64,000 bases of DNA, taken from Myotis daubentonii. Taxonomy: Eukaryota > Chordata > Mammalia > Chiroptera > Vespertilionidae. The stretch covers positions 34,599,341-34,663,340 of the forward strand of contig NC_081844.1 of assembly GCF_963259705.1 (NCBI RefSeq), in the 5' to 3' direction. Position numbers and translations under genes: made by a program. Positions 1-10,465 of this stretch are shown piece by piece (within the stretch, counting starts at the first letter, position 1; each line of letters starts with the position of its first letter). The notes below the pieces were generated by a model that made no database searches, was not told the origin of the DNA, and saw only the letters and a list, made by a program, of their open reading frames with translations.

Positions 1-379
1 TCTGTTTGCACTGTGGAGACGATACTATAAACCAGGTTGCAGGCAGCTGGTTCAAAAAGTGCTTCTGGTCATAAGGAGGACACTGACGTCAAAGATGTGA
101 GCGAATGTGGAGAGTTGGGGGAAAGCGGTGTTTTTAAGTGAATGTATTATTTTATATAGCGTGTGAATGGAAACATGTGTCACTGGAAAATATATGAATA
201 TTACCCTAAAAAGTTTACATATTCAAGTTGGTGTTTAAAAAAAACAAAACTTTCCTCATTGGGAGACTGGGGTTGTCTTACATTCAGGCATATCTTGTTC
301 GTATCGATGTGTTAGGCTCTGGCCAGGTCCTCAGTATATTATCTGACTCTCAATACAAATAGTAGGCACCAGGGTTTCC

Positions 380-505
380 TTTTAGGATGATGAGAATGTT
401 CTGGAACTAGATAGGGGTGACAACTTGTACAACATTGTGAATGTACCAAATGTCACTAATGGTAAATTTTATATTATCTATATTTTACTGCAATTTAAAA
501 AGAAA
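380..505 (+). repeat. L1 LINE 3'-end remnant
   Basis: The text (tgagaatgttctggaact, later a run on 'atgtaccaaatgtcact...aaattttatattat') matches the 3'-UTR consensus pattern of old mammalian L1 elements, which recurs at 29.3 kb and 46.7 kb in this window. No coding part is left. Assigned by recalled consensus, not by alignment. Confidence 0.5.
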
Positions 506-510
506 AACAA

Positions 511-1084
511 AAAGGATACGGCTGGAGGTCCTTTAATGGTGTCACCACCGAGTTCAGGTGGCGATCAGAATTATTATTAATGGAGTCATAAAACCCGTTC
601 CATCTGGCTCATCCTCATGCCCCCAGGCCATTCAGTCCCAACTCTTGGAGTAGGGTTCCATCACTGGTGCTTCATTTCTCCTCAACCTGTCACCCCACCC
701 TCCCGTCCTCCCTGCAGGAGAGGAGTTTGTAAGTGTGCCTTTGAGTCTTGGCCCCACCACCTGCTGAGCAGCCTTGTGCAGGGCGTTCGACCCGCTGGCA
801 TTTTGTCTTATCTAGAAGAGAAAGATGGCACACTCTCTGCCCTGACCACCTCTCCAGATGGGGCAGCGAGCAGATGGGATCGTGCCCACAAAGCTCCTGG
901 CAGCTGCAGAGGGTTGGGTCAGGGACCCAGTGCTCCATGGTTATCAGGGCACAAAAAACCCCATGGCACCGTCTGTTGACCATGTGTGCCAGCTGGATAA
1001 AGACTGAAGAGTCTGAAGGAGACCAAGACTTAGGCCTTAGTTTAGAGAACAAGACCATGGAACACTTGTTCCGATAATCCAATG
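511..1084. other. Intergenic sequence, nothing recognised
   Basis: Open frames of about 110-130 codons occur on both strands here, but they overlap each other, lack any recognisable domain and have no exon-like splice borders. I see no gene or clear repeat. Confidence 0.4.
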
Positions 1085-1215
1085 ACTCATTCTTTCATTT
1101 AATCATTCATCTTTCCTCTCCTGCAACTGTTATGGGGCCAACAATGTTCCAGGCATTGGGGACAGAGAGCTGAGCGTGGGTGGTCCTGATGAGAACACTG
1201 CAGAGAAGAGTAGAA
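1085..1215 (+). repeat. L2-like LINE 3'-end remnant
   Basis: The pattern 'attcattc... tgttccaggcattggggaca' followed by 'gagaacactgcagag' resembles the 3' end of ancient L2 elements. Short and diverged, so the call is tentative. Confidence 0.4.
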
Positions 1216-1459
1216 AGAAGGAAAATTCTAGAACCTCATCTGCTCATCCACACCTGCTTTGAGGCATGACTTTGTTCAGTTAGTCCCACTGGTTTCACAG
1301 CCATGCTGAGAGGCCCAAGTTCCCGGAGGCCTTCCTTCCTGGCTTTTTACCGCTCTTCCTATTGGGAAGTTCTTCCCTGAGTCTGATTCTGACTCTGTGT
1401 AAGCATCTGAGAGATGCTTGAGTTGAGTGAGTTGAGTTGAATTTAAAGATTCTGGTGTC

Positions 1460-1685
1460 AGCCCAGCCAGCATGGTTCTGTGGTTGAGCATTGACCTATC
1501 AACCAGGAGGTCACAGTTCAATTCCCGGTCAGGGCACATGCCCAGGTTGCAGCTCAATCCCCAGTGTGGGGAGTGCAGGAGGCAGCCGATCAATGATTCT
1601 CTCTCATCATTGGTGTTTCTATCTCCCTCTCCCTCTCTCTTCTTCTCTGAAATCAATAATAAAATAAAAAGAGATTTAAAAAAGT
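1460..1685 (+). repeat. VES SINE (tRNA-derived)
   Basis: A tRNA-like head (agcccagccagcatggttc, B-box-like ggttgagcattgacc, 'ttcaattcccggtcagggc') is followed by the bat-specific body and an A-rich tail (aataaaataaaaag). A 10-bp target-site duplication, ttctggtgtc, is seen at 1450-1459 and 1686-1695, which fixes both ends and the plus orientation. Confidence 0.9.
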
Positions 1686-1695
1686 TTCTGGTGTC

Positions 1696-4351
1696 GCCAC
1701 CAAAGACTAAATCTCATCAACACCCAGGGAAAACTTCAGAGCAAGGGGAGTTTTTCCTCTGCTCTCCTCACTCAGTTCGAACCTGACAACCACAGAGCTC
1801 CCTTTCCGGTTCCCTTTCTCTCCAGCACCCTCTGCCCCAGAGGCTGTATCCCATCCCCTCCCAACTTACCTGGGGCCATCAGTGACCGCCTGGCCGCCTG
1901 ACCTCTACTAGCGCCACCATCTAGAAGTTCTGTTTGCTGTTAAAATAAAGAGGAGTTTTAAAATTCAGTCATTCAGCGCCACAGTCACACATGCACAGAG
2001 TCCCTGCTTTGTTTTCAGTTAGCTGTAAGAAAACAGGGCTGGGCGAGCACAAGGAGAGAAGACTCTAGGGTCCCCTTGGCTGGCAACTCCTAGAAGACCT
2101 TCCTAAGAACTCTGCGTTTGTGCAACTTTAAGGTGTGCCAGGCACTTTCGTGCCCTTTCTTAGGCCTCGCATCACCCCGAGGCGGTCATGGGGAAGATAT
2201 ATTATTATCCCTTTTATATAAATTTTAAAAATACTGATGTTCAGAAGTATTGACTGATTTGCTTCTAAACTATAATGCAGTAAAGCACTACCCAGTGGCA
2301 CCATCCACGAGGGCAATTTTGTGAGCACCTGGGCCAGTACTTGCACGTTCTCTGCAGTTCTAGCACTAGGACTGTCACTGCTAAGCCACTATCAGAACAG
2401 AAGTCTGCAGTAGGCAGGTGGTGAGAAGGGAAAGGTACCCGACTCCAAAGCCAGACTCACCTAAATCCAAGGTTGTAGGAGGTCCTTCTATGTGCAACTT
2501 CACTCACTCCTCCTTCCAATCAAATGCACTAAATAAAACAATGCCCCCCCCCATTAGTGAGAGTAGGAAGGAAAAATAGAAATCCAGGCATGCTAAAATT
2601 GCATCATATCAAGATCCAAAGAGAGGTACCCAGGACCCTCTGGAAGAATGTGCAAATGAGATTCAATAGACTCTAGAAGACCTATCCCTGCAAGATGCCT
2701 CAAATTTGCATCCCTTGTAATTAGCACACTATGATAATTTCATTAATTTGTCACTGGAAACCAAAGGAGAAATTGTTCCAGGCAATTGACTGTAATTAGA
2801 GTGACCTTCTACCTCCTATTAGAACGATATTAAAAGAGAAAGAGCCCTAGACCCTTTGATCCTGGAAGTGGTGGGATTGGCAGGCTTATGGGAGAGGTGG
2901 CTGTGGGGTGATGTCCCTGTTTGTAAAGTGGGTCTGGGTGAATGGAGTGCACAGAGAAATCAACACAAAAACATTGCATAAAGGGCTCAGGCACTAACAT
3001 GCCCACTGAGCTGGTATTGCTGCTGATGGATGAGGGTGTCCAGGCCACCCTCACAACCACCCCAACTCAGCCCAGCCTCTCTCTCCCACCCCTTGAATCC
3101 TGGACCCACTGAAGTCAAGGTTCCTTGGGCTTACTTCTTTGTCTGTCTTCCTACAGCATCTGGTTTACAACCTCTCACCCACCAGGCCACGTCCCATTCT
3201 TTTCACAAGCACCAACTTCCCCAGAAAGCCTGCTCAGAGCCCATCAGCCCCTCCCTGCCATTAGCACCCCACCCACCCCAGCATGGGAGTCTCAATTCCC
3301 TGCAACCAGCAATACCCCCCCCCCCAAAGCCCCTTGATTAAAGGAAATGATACTGTTTTTGTTTCCAAATAATTTCAACCAAAGGCTCCTGGGGGTGGGG
3401 GTGGGGGTGGGGCATACTGGTAGTTTGTATAACGGCTCTGCTCAAGAACTGAGCAATCGCAGAAGCTTAACATCTCAAGGTTGAGTGAATCTTAGAGGTC
3501 ATCTGGATCACCACACCAGCTGACCTCGAAATGCTTTCCAAATTCTAGCCTCAGAAAACTCCAGCAATGAAGAACTTGCTACCTTCCAAGGCAGTGAATA
3601 CCATTGATGTCTGTTACTCATTATGAAAGGACATGGAGTAGTTACTGAATGAATCAATACACAACAAAAGAAGGAATAGGAGTAATAATGACATCGAGGC
3701 AGACTGAATGTAGTATATAGTAAAGCTATAACTCCTGAAGCTAGCTCCCCTTCCCAGTGGGAGGGGTTGACTGTCACTACGCTCTGAACAGCCCCGGCGG
3801 GGACAACCAGAAGACTACAATTTTCCTAGGAGCAGGTCACTTCCAGCATTCTGACATACCCCCTCCTAAGTACCCAGAAGCTGTCAATCTGGTAATATCC
3901 CTTTGCCCTCACCCCCGCAAGGTCCCCACACCCACAGTGTTCCCAACACAAGCCGTGGGGGCACCTTTCTTACCTGTGGCCACAGAAGAAGACCGGCCAT
4001 TCAAAGAATGCGGAGAACCAGCCTGGCTTGGAGATCCTGGTCAGCTGACAAAAGTCCCCCAAAGCAGAGAGGCAGGTGCAGAGCAGAGCTGGGTGCCTTC
4101 ATTTCGTGGTCACTCAGAGGCTGACGAGGAAGACCTGACTCTGAGAGTCCGGCTGGCCTCCCGGGGAGGGCCGGACAAGTTCTGCAGACAGGTCGGTCTG
4201 CCCGGGGCTCCCAGCCCCAGCAGCCAGGGAAGCCTCAGGCAGGTGCTACTGAGAGGGCGTGGAGAGCTCCACACAAAGGCTTCTGTAGGTAAAAGGCAAA
4301 CCCGTCCACAGGAGGGACTGCTGGCTTGGCAAGCACACACACTCTCGCTCT

Positions 4352-4355
<4 letters not shown>
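1696..4355. other. Intergenic sequence with minor repeats
   Basis: No gene seen. A MIR/L2-like piece may lie at about 2115-2260 (gccaggcactttcgtgccc). There is a C-run near 3310-3325 and a short (GGGGGT)n near 3391-3414. The 259-codon frame starting at 3757 runs through the CT/CA microsatellite and is not credible as a protein. Confidence 0.4.

Positions 4356-4442
<87 letters not shown>
4356..4442. repeat. (CT)n(CA)n microsatellite
   Basis: A pure CT tract of roughly 40 bp passes directly into a CA tract of roughly 45 bp. Low-complexity tract; probably length-polymorphic. Confidence 0.95.
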
Positions 4443-4445
<3 letters not shown>

Positions 4446-5431
4446 CTCTGGAGGGGAGGAGGCGGAGCCTGTGACTATTCAGTCTGTGTCCAGTGGGGAC
4501 AGACAACAGATTTGCTTTCTCTTGTCCAGTTACTAGGATGCTTTGCTCTTTGCTCCGAAGGACCCCGTGTCCCTGGATCCCTGCCTGGGCCCTGACCCAC
4601 CCTCAGGTGGGGAATCTGCTCAGTCCTGGGTCTGTGGGTCCACAGAGCAGTGTGGTTTTGAGTGAAAAAGGATGGAGTCGCTGGACAGCCAGCCTACAGT
4701 TCTCTCCTTGCCCTTCTCCCCTGGAGCCCTGTCTCCCCCAGCCAGCCTCCTGTGGGAACACCAGGTCTCTCCTGCTACCACCCGGTTGGCCTGCCACCTC
4801 TCAGCCTCCTGGCGGGTGACCTTGCCTTCCATTTCTCAGAGAAGCAAGGTCATCCTCCTCCCAACCGCCAACAGGCCTCTGGCATCCTTCCTTCTGGCAT
4901 CAAACCGGGGGTCTGCTCCTCCTCCCCTGCAGGCACAGTTAGCACCTGCGGCCTCGACAGTGCCCCATCTATTAACTGTCCCCAGGTGTCCTCAGGTCTT
5001 CCCCTTCTCCTCCCCCTCAGCCCATGAGTAAGTTCATCTTCCATCCTGAAAACACTCTTTGCCTTCTGCCTCTCCCTTAAGCTACTTGCTATTTCATCCC
5101 TTATTTTGTGAAAGCAAAGGGCAGCCTCGGACATGACTGCCAGGGATTGGTTTCCGGCTTTGTGATTTGGGGCAGGTCTCTTAAGTTGTCGGTGCCCCAT
5201 TTCCCTCATATGTAACAGGAGGATGTTTGTTTGAGGAGTCAAGGAGTTAGTATGAATAAAAGGCTTAGAACAGTGGAATAGCACCCTCTCTGCATACATT
5301 TACACATGTGCATATTGCTATTATCTTTTGAGAAAATTTAAGTACTTAAAATAAAAAATGATAACAATACCCATATTCCCATTACCCATAATTAGCAAAT
5401 GTTAGTATTTCACCATATTTACTTTCATCTT
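4443..5431. other. Intergenic sequence, nothing recognised
   Basis: Overlapping open frames on both strands with no domain and no splice borders. I see no supported feature. Confidence 0.35.
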
Positions 5432-5515
5432 GATATATATATCAACATATATATATATCAATATATATACATATATATATATATACATATATATAGTGTG
5501 TGTGTGTATATATTT
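5432..5515. repeat. (TA)n-rich microsatellite
   Basis: Interrupted TA/ATATAC repeats with a short (GT)n core near 5497-5508. A GGAA/GGAAG purine-rich stretch follows at about 5560-5600. Confidence 0.85.
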
Positions 5516-6086
5516 AAAATTATATAAGTATTTAATACATACATTCTCCAGAGAGAAAGACAGGAAGACAGGAGGAAGGAAGGAAGGAAATAAGGAAAAG
5601 AGACAGAAATGAGGCAAGAAAGAAAATAATCATAGGATGTATCAATCAGGGTTCCTGATTATAAGCACTAAAAGCCTAGTGATTTACTTGGAAGCAGCAA
5701 ATGACTTTATCCAAGGATGGTGGGCAGTTCACAGAAACACTTAGAAATCTGGAGAACCTGCGTGGGGCACAGGTGAGAGCAGGGAAGCATCCGCCAGACT
5801 GGAGCCAAGATCAGGACCGCCACCTGCCCGGGGGCCCTGCGGCCGCAGACCCGGAGGCACAGCCTGTACTGTGGCTGGTGCTGCTGGTGCTGCTGTGCCT
5901 GGGAACCAGCCATTCCTGATGCTGCCGCTACGCTGCTGCCAGGCTAATTCCCCTCCCTCCCTGCTTTCTCGTGTCACTAGCTCCCTATGCAAAGGCCAGG
6001 ACAGACACATCTGGTTAGTCATGTGCCCATGAGTTAGATGGAAGGAAGGCAGAGGAAGCAGGATCTGGTGTTTTGAGCTTCTATGT

Positions 6087-6395
6087 CAGTGGTTCTCAGC
6101 CTTCCTAATGCCGTGACCCTTTAATACAGTTCCTCATGTTGTGGTGACTCCCAACCATAAAATTATTTTCCTTGCTACTTCATAACTGTAATGTTGCTAC
6201 TGTTATGAATTGTAATATAAATATCTGATCTGCAGGATGTATTTTCATTGTTACAAATTGAACATAATTAAAGCATAGTGATTAATCACAAAAACAATAT
6301 GTAATTATATGTGTTTTCCTATGGTCTTAGGCGACCCCTGTGAAAGGGTCGTTCGACCCCCAAAGGGATCGCGACCCACAGGTTGAGAACCGCTG
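6087..6395 (+). mobile_element. SPIN non-autonomous hAT element, copy 1
   Basis: Starts with the SPIN terminal inverted repeat (cagtggttctcagccttc) and ends with its inverse (caggttgagaaccgctg). The interior matches the SPIN non-autonomous consensus I know (...acagttcctcatgttgtgg..., ...gcgacccctgtgaaaggg...). A perfect 8-bp target-site duplication, ttctatgt, lies at 6079-6086 and 6396-6403, as expected for hAT transposase. No coding capacity, about 309 bp. Confidence 0.95.
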
Positions 6396-6403
6396 TTCTA
6401 TGT

Positions 6404-7454
6404 GGAACCTTCATGGTGGGGACATTCCCAAGATATTTAAAGAATTTAAATGCTGGGAAGCGCCTCCAAACCTAACACTGTGGTTCCTAACATCCAGGCA
6501 GACCCAAGTTTTCATCATTACGCTTCGAAAAAAATACTGACACTTTACTGTTCTAAAATCTGTGGCCAGAACTGGTCTAATCAAGTGTGGTGAGACGTGC
6601 AGACTGCAGAATGATTGCCATGAAAAAATGATTGTCACCGGTCCCTAGAAGCAGGAGTCACGGTACACTCTCCAGGCTCACATGGGGAAGCCCCAGGCCA
6701 GCCAAGGGCAGAAAGGGCAAAGAAGAGAGCAGGGCTCAGAGTGTTTATCAGAGTTTCTGTAGGAGAGACACGGAGAGGGTAAGCCGCTTAGGACTGGATA
6801 GTTTGAATAATGTTGGCAAGCTGTGCGCATTAAGATGATCGTTACCTGGTCCTGGGGTGATTTAGTGCAGAGCAAATATTGGTTTGGTGTGTGTGTGTGT
6901 ATGAGAGAGACAAAGGAGGTGGTTGGGGATGTTGATCAGGATTGGTTGGAGGATTTGTAATGTAATTTTTGTATGCCCATAAAAGCCGCGTCACAGGGGA
7001 GACATAAACAACCTTCGCTGTTCGCTTGGCTCTGTGAGTAATGGGTGCCAAACGGGCAAATACGGGATCTAAGAAAACGCAGTTAGAGCTCCAACACAAG
7101 GCAACCGGGCCTCACAGAAATAAAGGTCTCATCCTAACCCGTCAGCCTCATCAGTGACTCCGTCCGCTTCGTTCTAGCTTCTCTGGCAATGCCCATTCTT
7201 GCTCCACTCCTGGCACATCGTCACCTTGAAAGTGTGTTTCCTATGGAGTAAATTGTGAGGTTTATCAAAAGCACTGCTGCCTATAAGGGCATGGGGAGGG
7301 CAGGAAATAACACCAATTAACAAAGTAAAGAAAGAAATAGAGGCAGAAACAGCCCTAATTGTTGTAAAAGATCATTAAGTTAGAGGTAGTCTTTATAGCT
7401 TCTCCCTCCATCCATTCTCCAGAAGCAGCACCTATTCTATAAAAGACGAGGTCA
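6404..7454. other. Intergenic sequence, nothing recognised
   Basis: Contains a short (GT)n at about 6883-6901 and otherwise no repeat or gene I can name. Confidence 0.35.
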
Positions 7455-7620
7455 GCCCCGGCTGGGTAGCTCAGTGGGTTAGAGCGCCGTCCCCATAAGC
7501 CAAGGTTGTGGATTTGATCTCCCAGTCAGGGTCAGGGTATACAAGAAGCAACCAATGAATGCATAACTAAGTAGAACAACAAATCAATGTTCCTCTCTCT
7601 AAGATAAAATAAATAAAAGG
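7455..7620 (+). repeat. VES-type SINE, 'gtagctcag' subfamily
   Basis: Head gccccggctgggtagctcag with B-box-like ggttgtggatttgatctc, then body (caaccaatgaatgcataac..., acaacaaatcaatgttcctc) and tail aaataaataaaaggaaa. Same subfamily as the copies at 49071 and 58792. Target-site duplication unclear. Confidence 0.8.
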
Positions 7621-8511
7621 AAACCTGACATAGGGCATAAAGTTCATTATACATATGACACAAAGTGGGAGGGCACTGTGGGGGTTCAGGATGAGTTACC
7701 CCAAGATGTGCCTGAGTGGTGTGTGGATTGTTCTGAGCTCTGTGGGCTCAAAAGAAACTTCTGCCTCTCCCCTCTTACCTACCTAGAAGAACTTGAATTA
7801 GGGGCTTTGCCTAGAGTTAGAGATGATCAGAGATAACGTTTTATGACCTATCTGTACGGCAGAGCAAACCTCTAATTAGTGATCATCTGCTCTTCTAATC
7901 GTCCTTCAGTGACCTTCCTCCCCTCTGAAGCCCAAGGTCATCGTTAGCTTGGGATGTCTTATACACCCATGTTCCCTTTCTGTCTTGGAACCTCTCCTGC
8001 GTGTGGGGTCTCTGTCTCATGTGTGCAGAGTTCCCTTACGTGTGCATATGTTAAACTTGGTTATTTTCTCTTGCTCACCTGCCTCATGTCTATTTGACTA
8101 TTGGGCCAGCCGAGAGAGCCTAGAGAGCAGAGCAACGTTCCTTCCTCCCCCACAGCTCCGTCTAAGCTCGCCCCTGCCTCACAGCTCTCCACTCTCTCCC
8201 TCTGCATCCAGGAGAAGTGACGGAGGCAGTGACCCCATGCCACCCCTTCATCCATTCAAAGGCCAACGAGGAGCACTGTGTTGGGCTCTCTCTGGGATTT
8301 TCCTACACTGAGGTGCATAAACCAAGAATTGTTTCTGTCTTCCAAATTGTGACACAAGCCAAATAGTCCCAAGGGCCCCCAATGCGGACACATCCTGCCC
8401 TTCCGTCTTGGCACTAACATCATGGAACACAGTGAGGAACCGCATGAAAAGCAGAGGCTCGGTCCTAACCTACAACCCTTTGGATATGGAAGCTAGTTTT
8501 TCATTGATCAA
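7621..8511. other. Intergenic sequence, nothing recognised
   Basis: No gene or named repeat seen. The 120-codon frame at 7949-8311 has no recognisable domain. Confidence 0.3.
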
Positions 8512-9120
8512 AAGTGTGGGAGAAAATATTTGCAAATCATCTATCTTATAAGGGATTAATATCCACAATATATAAAGAAGTCCTACAACTCAACAACCAA
8601 AAACCAAACAACCTGATTCAGAAATGGGCAAGGAACTTGAATAAACATTTCCCCAAAGAAGATATACAATGGCCAATACGCACACGAAAAGATGCTCATC
8701 GTCACGAAGTATCAGGGAAATGAAAATCAAACCACAGTGAGAGGCCCAGATGCCCATTAGGGTGACTGTTACAAAGCACACACACAAAATCACAAGTGTG
8801 GGTGACGATGCCGAGAGATTGAAACCCGCTGTATTGTGGGTGGGGATATAAATTGGTACAGCCACTATGAAAAACAGTATGGTGGTTCCTCAAAAACTTA
8901 AAAATGGGATTAGCACATGACCTAGCAATTCCATTTTGGGGCATATCCCCAGAAGAACTAAAAGCAGAGACTCGGCGAGGTATTTGCACCCCACATTCAT
9001 AGCAGCATTACTCACCACAGCCAAAAGGTGGAAGCAGCCCAAGTGTGGCATCTACACTGAGTGGCCAGATTAGTATGACCACCTGATGTTTGTAGGCACA
9101 TTAGCCGAACACTGCATCGT

Positions 9121-9828
9121 ATGGGATACGGAAGCCTAAGGCCTGTTCGAACACCTTTGCTGTCTGCAGTTACCAAGATAAAACGTCTCCAATTCGCACA
9201 GGAACACAAGGATTGGACAGTCGGGCACTGGAAAAAGGTCATGTGGTCCGGTGAATCATGTTTCCAGTTGCATCATGCAGATGGCAGAGTGAGACTTTGG
9301 CAGAAACAGCATGAAAGCATGCACCCCACATGCTTGAATACAACCCTTCAAGCTGGTGGGGGCAGTGTTATGGTTTGGGACATGTTTTCCTGCCATGATT
9401 TGGGCCCTTTAATTCATGTGGAACAACGTCTGAATAGCACAACATATCTAAATATCATTGCTGATCAAGTTCATCCTATCATGTTGATGGCGTATCCCAA
9501 TGGAGATGGCTTCTTCCAACAAGACAATGCGCCATGCCACAGTGCTCGTATTGTGCAGGAGTGGTTTCAAGAACATGAGGGAGACTTTACCTTGCTTAGG
9601 TGGCCCCCACAATCACCAGATCTCAATACAATTGAGAATGTGTGGGACGAAGTTAAAAGAGCCATCAGGCAGCTGTTTCCACAACCATCAAATCTCACAG
9701 AACTGGACAGTGCTATTCATCAGGCCTGGTGTCAGATTCCTGGCATCACCTTTCAGCATCTCGTGGAGTCAATGCCAAGAAGAATCGCCGCAGTATTGAA
9801 GGCAAAAGGTGGCCCAACAAAGTACTGA
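9121..9828 (+). pseudogene. Tc1-like transposase, C-terminal catalytic half only
   Basis: An uninterrupted 235-codon frame carrying the transposase catalytic domain. Visible blocks: a WSGES block (codons 42-46), a QQDNAPCHSA block with the second catalytic Asp, and SPDLNTIENVW with the catalytic Glu. I count 36 residues between this Asp and Glu, matching the DD36E spacing rather than the classical DD34E. The first catalytic Asp, normally in WSDES, is Gly (ggt at 9250-9252). The paired and HTH DNA-binding regions are missing. It is therefore inactive. The frame's ATG is internal, not the original start. Confidence 0.85.
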
Positions 9829-9856
9829 GGGGTGGTCATAATAATCTGGCCACTCA

Positions 9857-9866
<10 letters not shown>

Positions 9867-9939
<73 letters not shown>
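9867..9939. repeat. (GT)n(AT)n microsatellite inside the Tc1 element
   Basis: About 32 bp of GT followed by about 40 bp of AT. It sits between the inner and outer direct repeats of the transposon's right end. Confidence 0.95.
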
Positions 9940-9941
<2 letters not shown>

Positions 9942-10465
9942 CTCCATCCCACGCTCAAAGGCTGTTAAATCGCATTGTTTACCCATATCTTCAGAAAAAA
10001 ATCACTCTGTCGTGGTAAACAACCTGCTTCCCTATTTATAATGATCTGGCCCTGTAGCAACTTCAGCGCGAAATTATAGCTAATTTGCCTACAAACGTCA
10101 GGTGGTCATAATAATCTGGCCACTTAGTGTATATCTTCACTCAGTTTTAAAAGGAAATTCCTGACACAGGAGGAGCTTTGAGGATCTTATATTAAGTGAA
10201 GTAAACCAGTTACAACAAGACAACTACTGCATGATCCCACTTATAGAAAGGAGCTACAGTAGTCAAATTCAGAGACAGAAGGTAGCACGGGGTTGCCAGG
10301 GGCTGGTGGGCGGGGGTGGAGAGTTACTGTTTAATGGGTACAGAGTTGCTGTTTGGGGAGATGAAAAGGTTTTGGGGATGGATAACGCTAGTGGTTACAC
10401 AGCAATGTGAATATGCTTAATGCCGCCGAGCTGCACACTTAAAAAATAGTTAAAATGAGAAAAAT

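Larger units (their letters stand above)
9055..10129 (+). mobile_element. Tc1/mariner-type DNA transposon, 5'-internally deleted
   Basis: Ends are inverted: left cactgagtggccagattag, right ...ataatctggccacttagtg, homology extending about 50 bp inward (gtttgtaggca[c/a]attagc). TA dinucleotides flank both ends (9053-9054 and 10130-10131), the Tc1/mariner target duplication. A second, inner copy of the terminal motif in direct orientation to the right end (ggtggtcataataatctggc at about 9833-9852) suggests an IR/DR architecture. The left terminal repeat (to about 9108) runs straight into the middle of the transposase gene, so the N-terminal DNA-binding half is deleted. Confidence 0.85.
8512..10465 (+). 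repeat. L1 LINE 3' remnant, split by a Tc1-like insertion
   Basis: The left part (8512-9052) reads like the end of L1 ORF2 (agaaaatatttgcaaatcat, acatttccccaaagaagat). The right part (about 10132-10465) continues into the L1 3' UTR (gatcccacttatag..., ggggttgccaggggctgg...). The two halves are continuous once the element at 9055-10129 is removed, so L1 is the older insertion. Confidence 0.8.

Noticed and set aside
3757..4536. 259-codon open frame
   Set aside because: It runs through the (CT)n(CA)n microsatellite, giving Leu-Ser and Thr-His repeats. No domain, no splice context.
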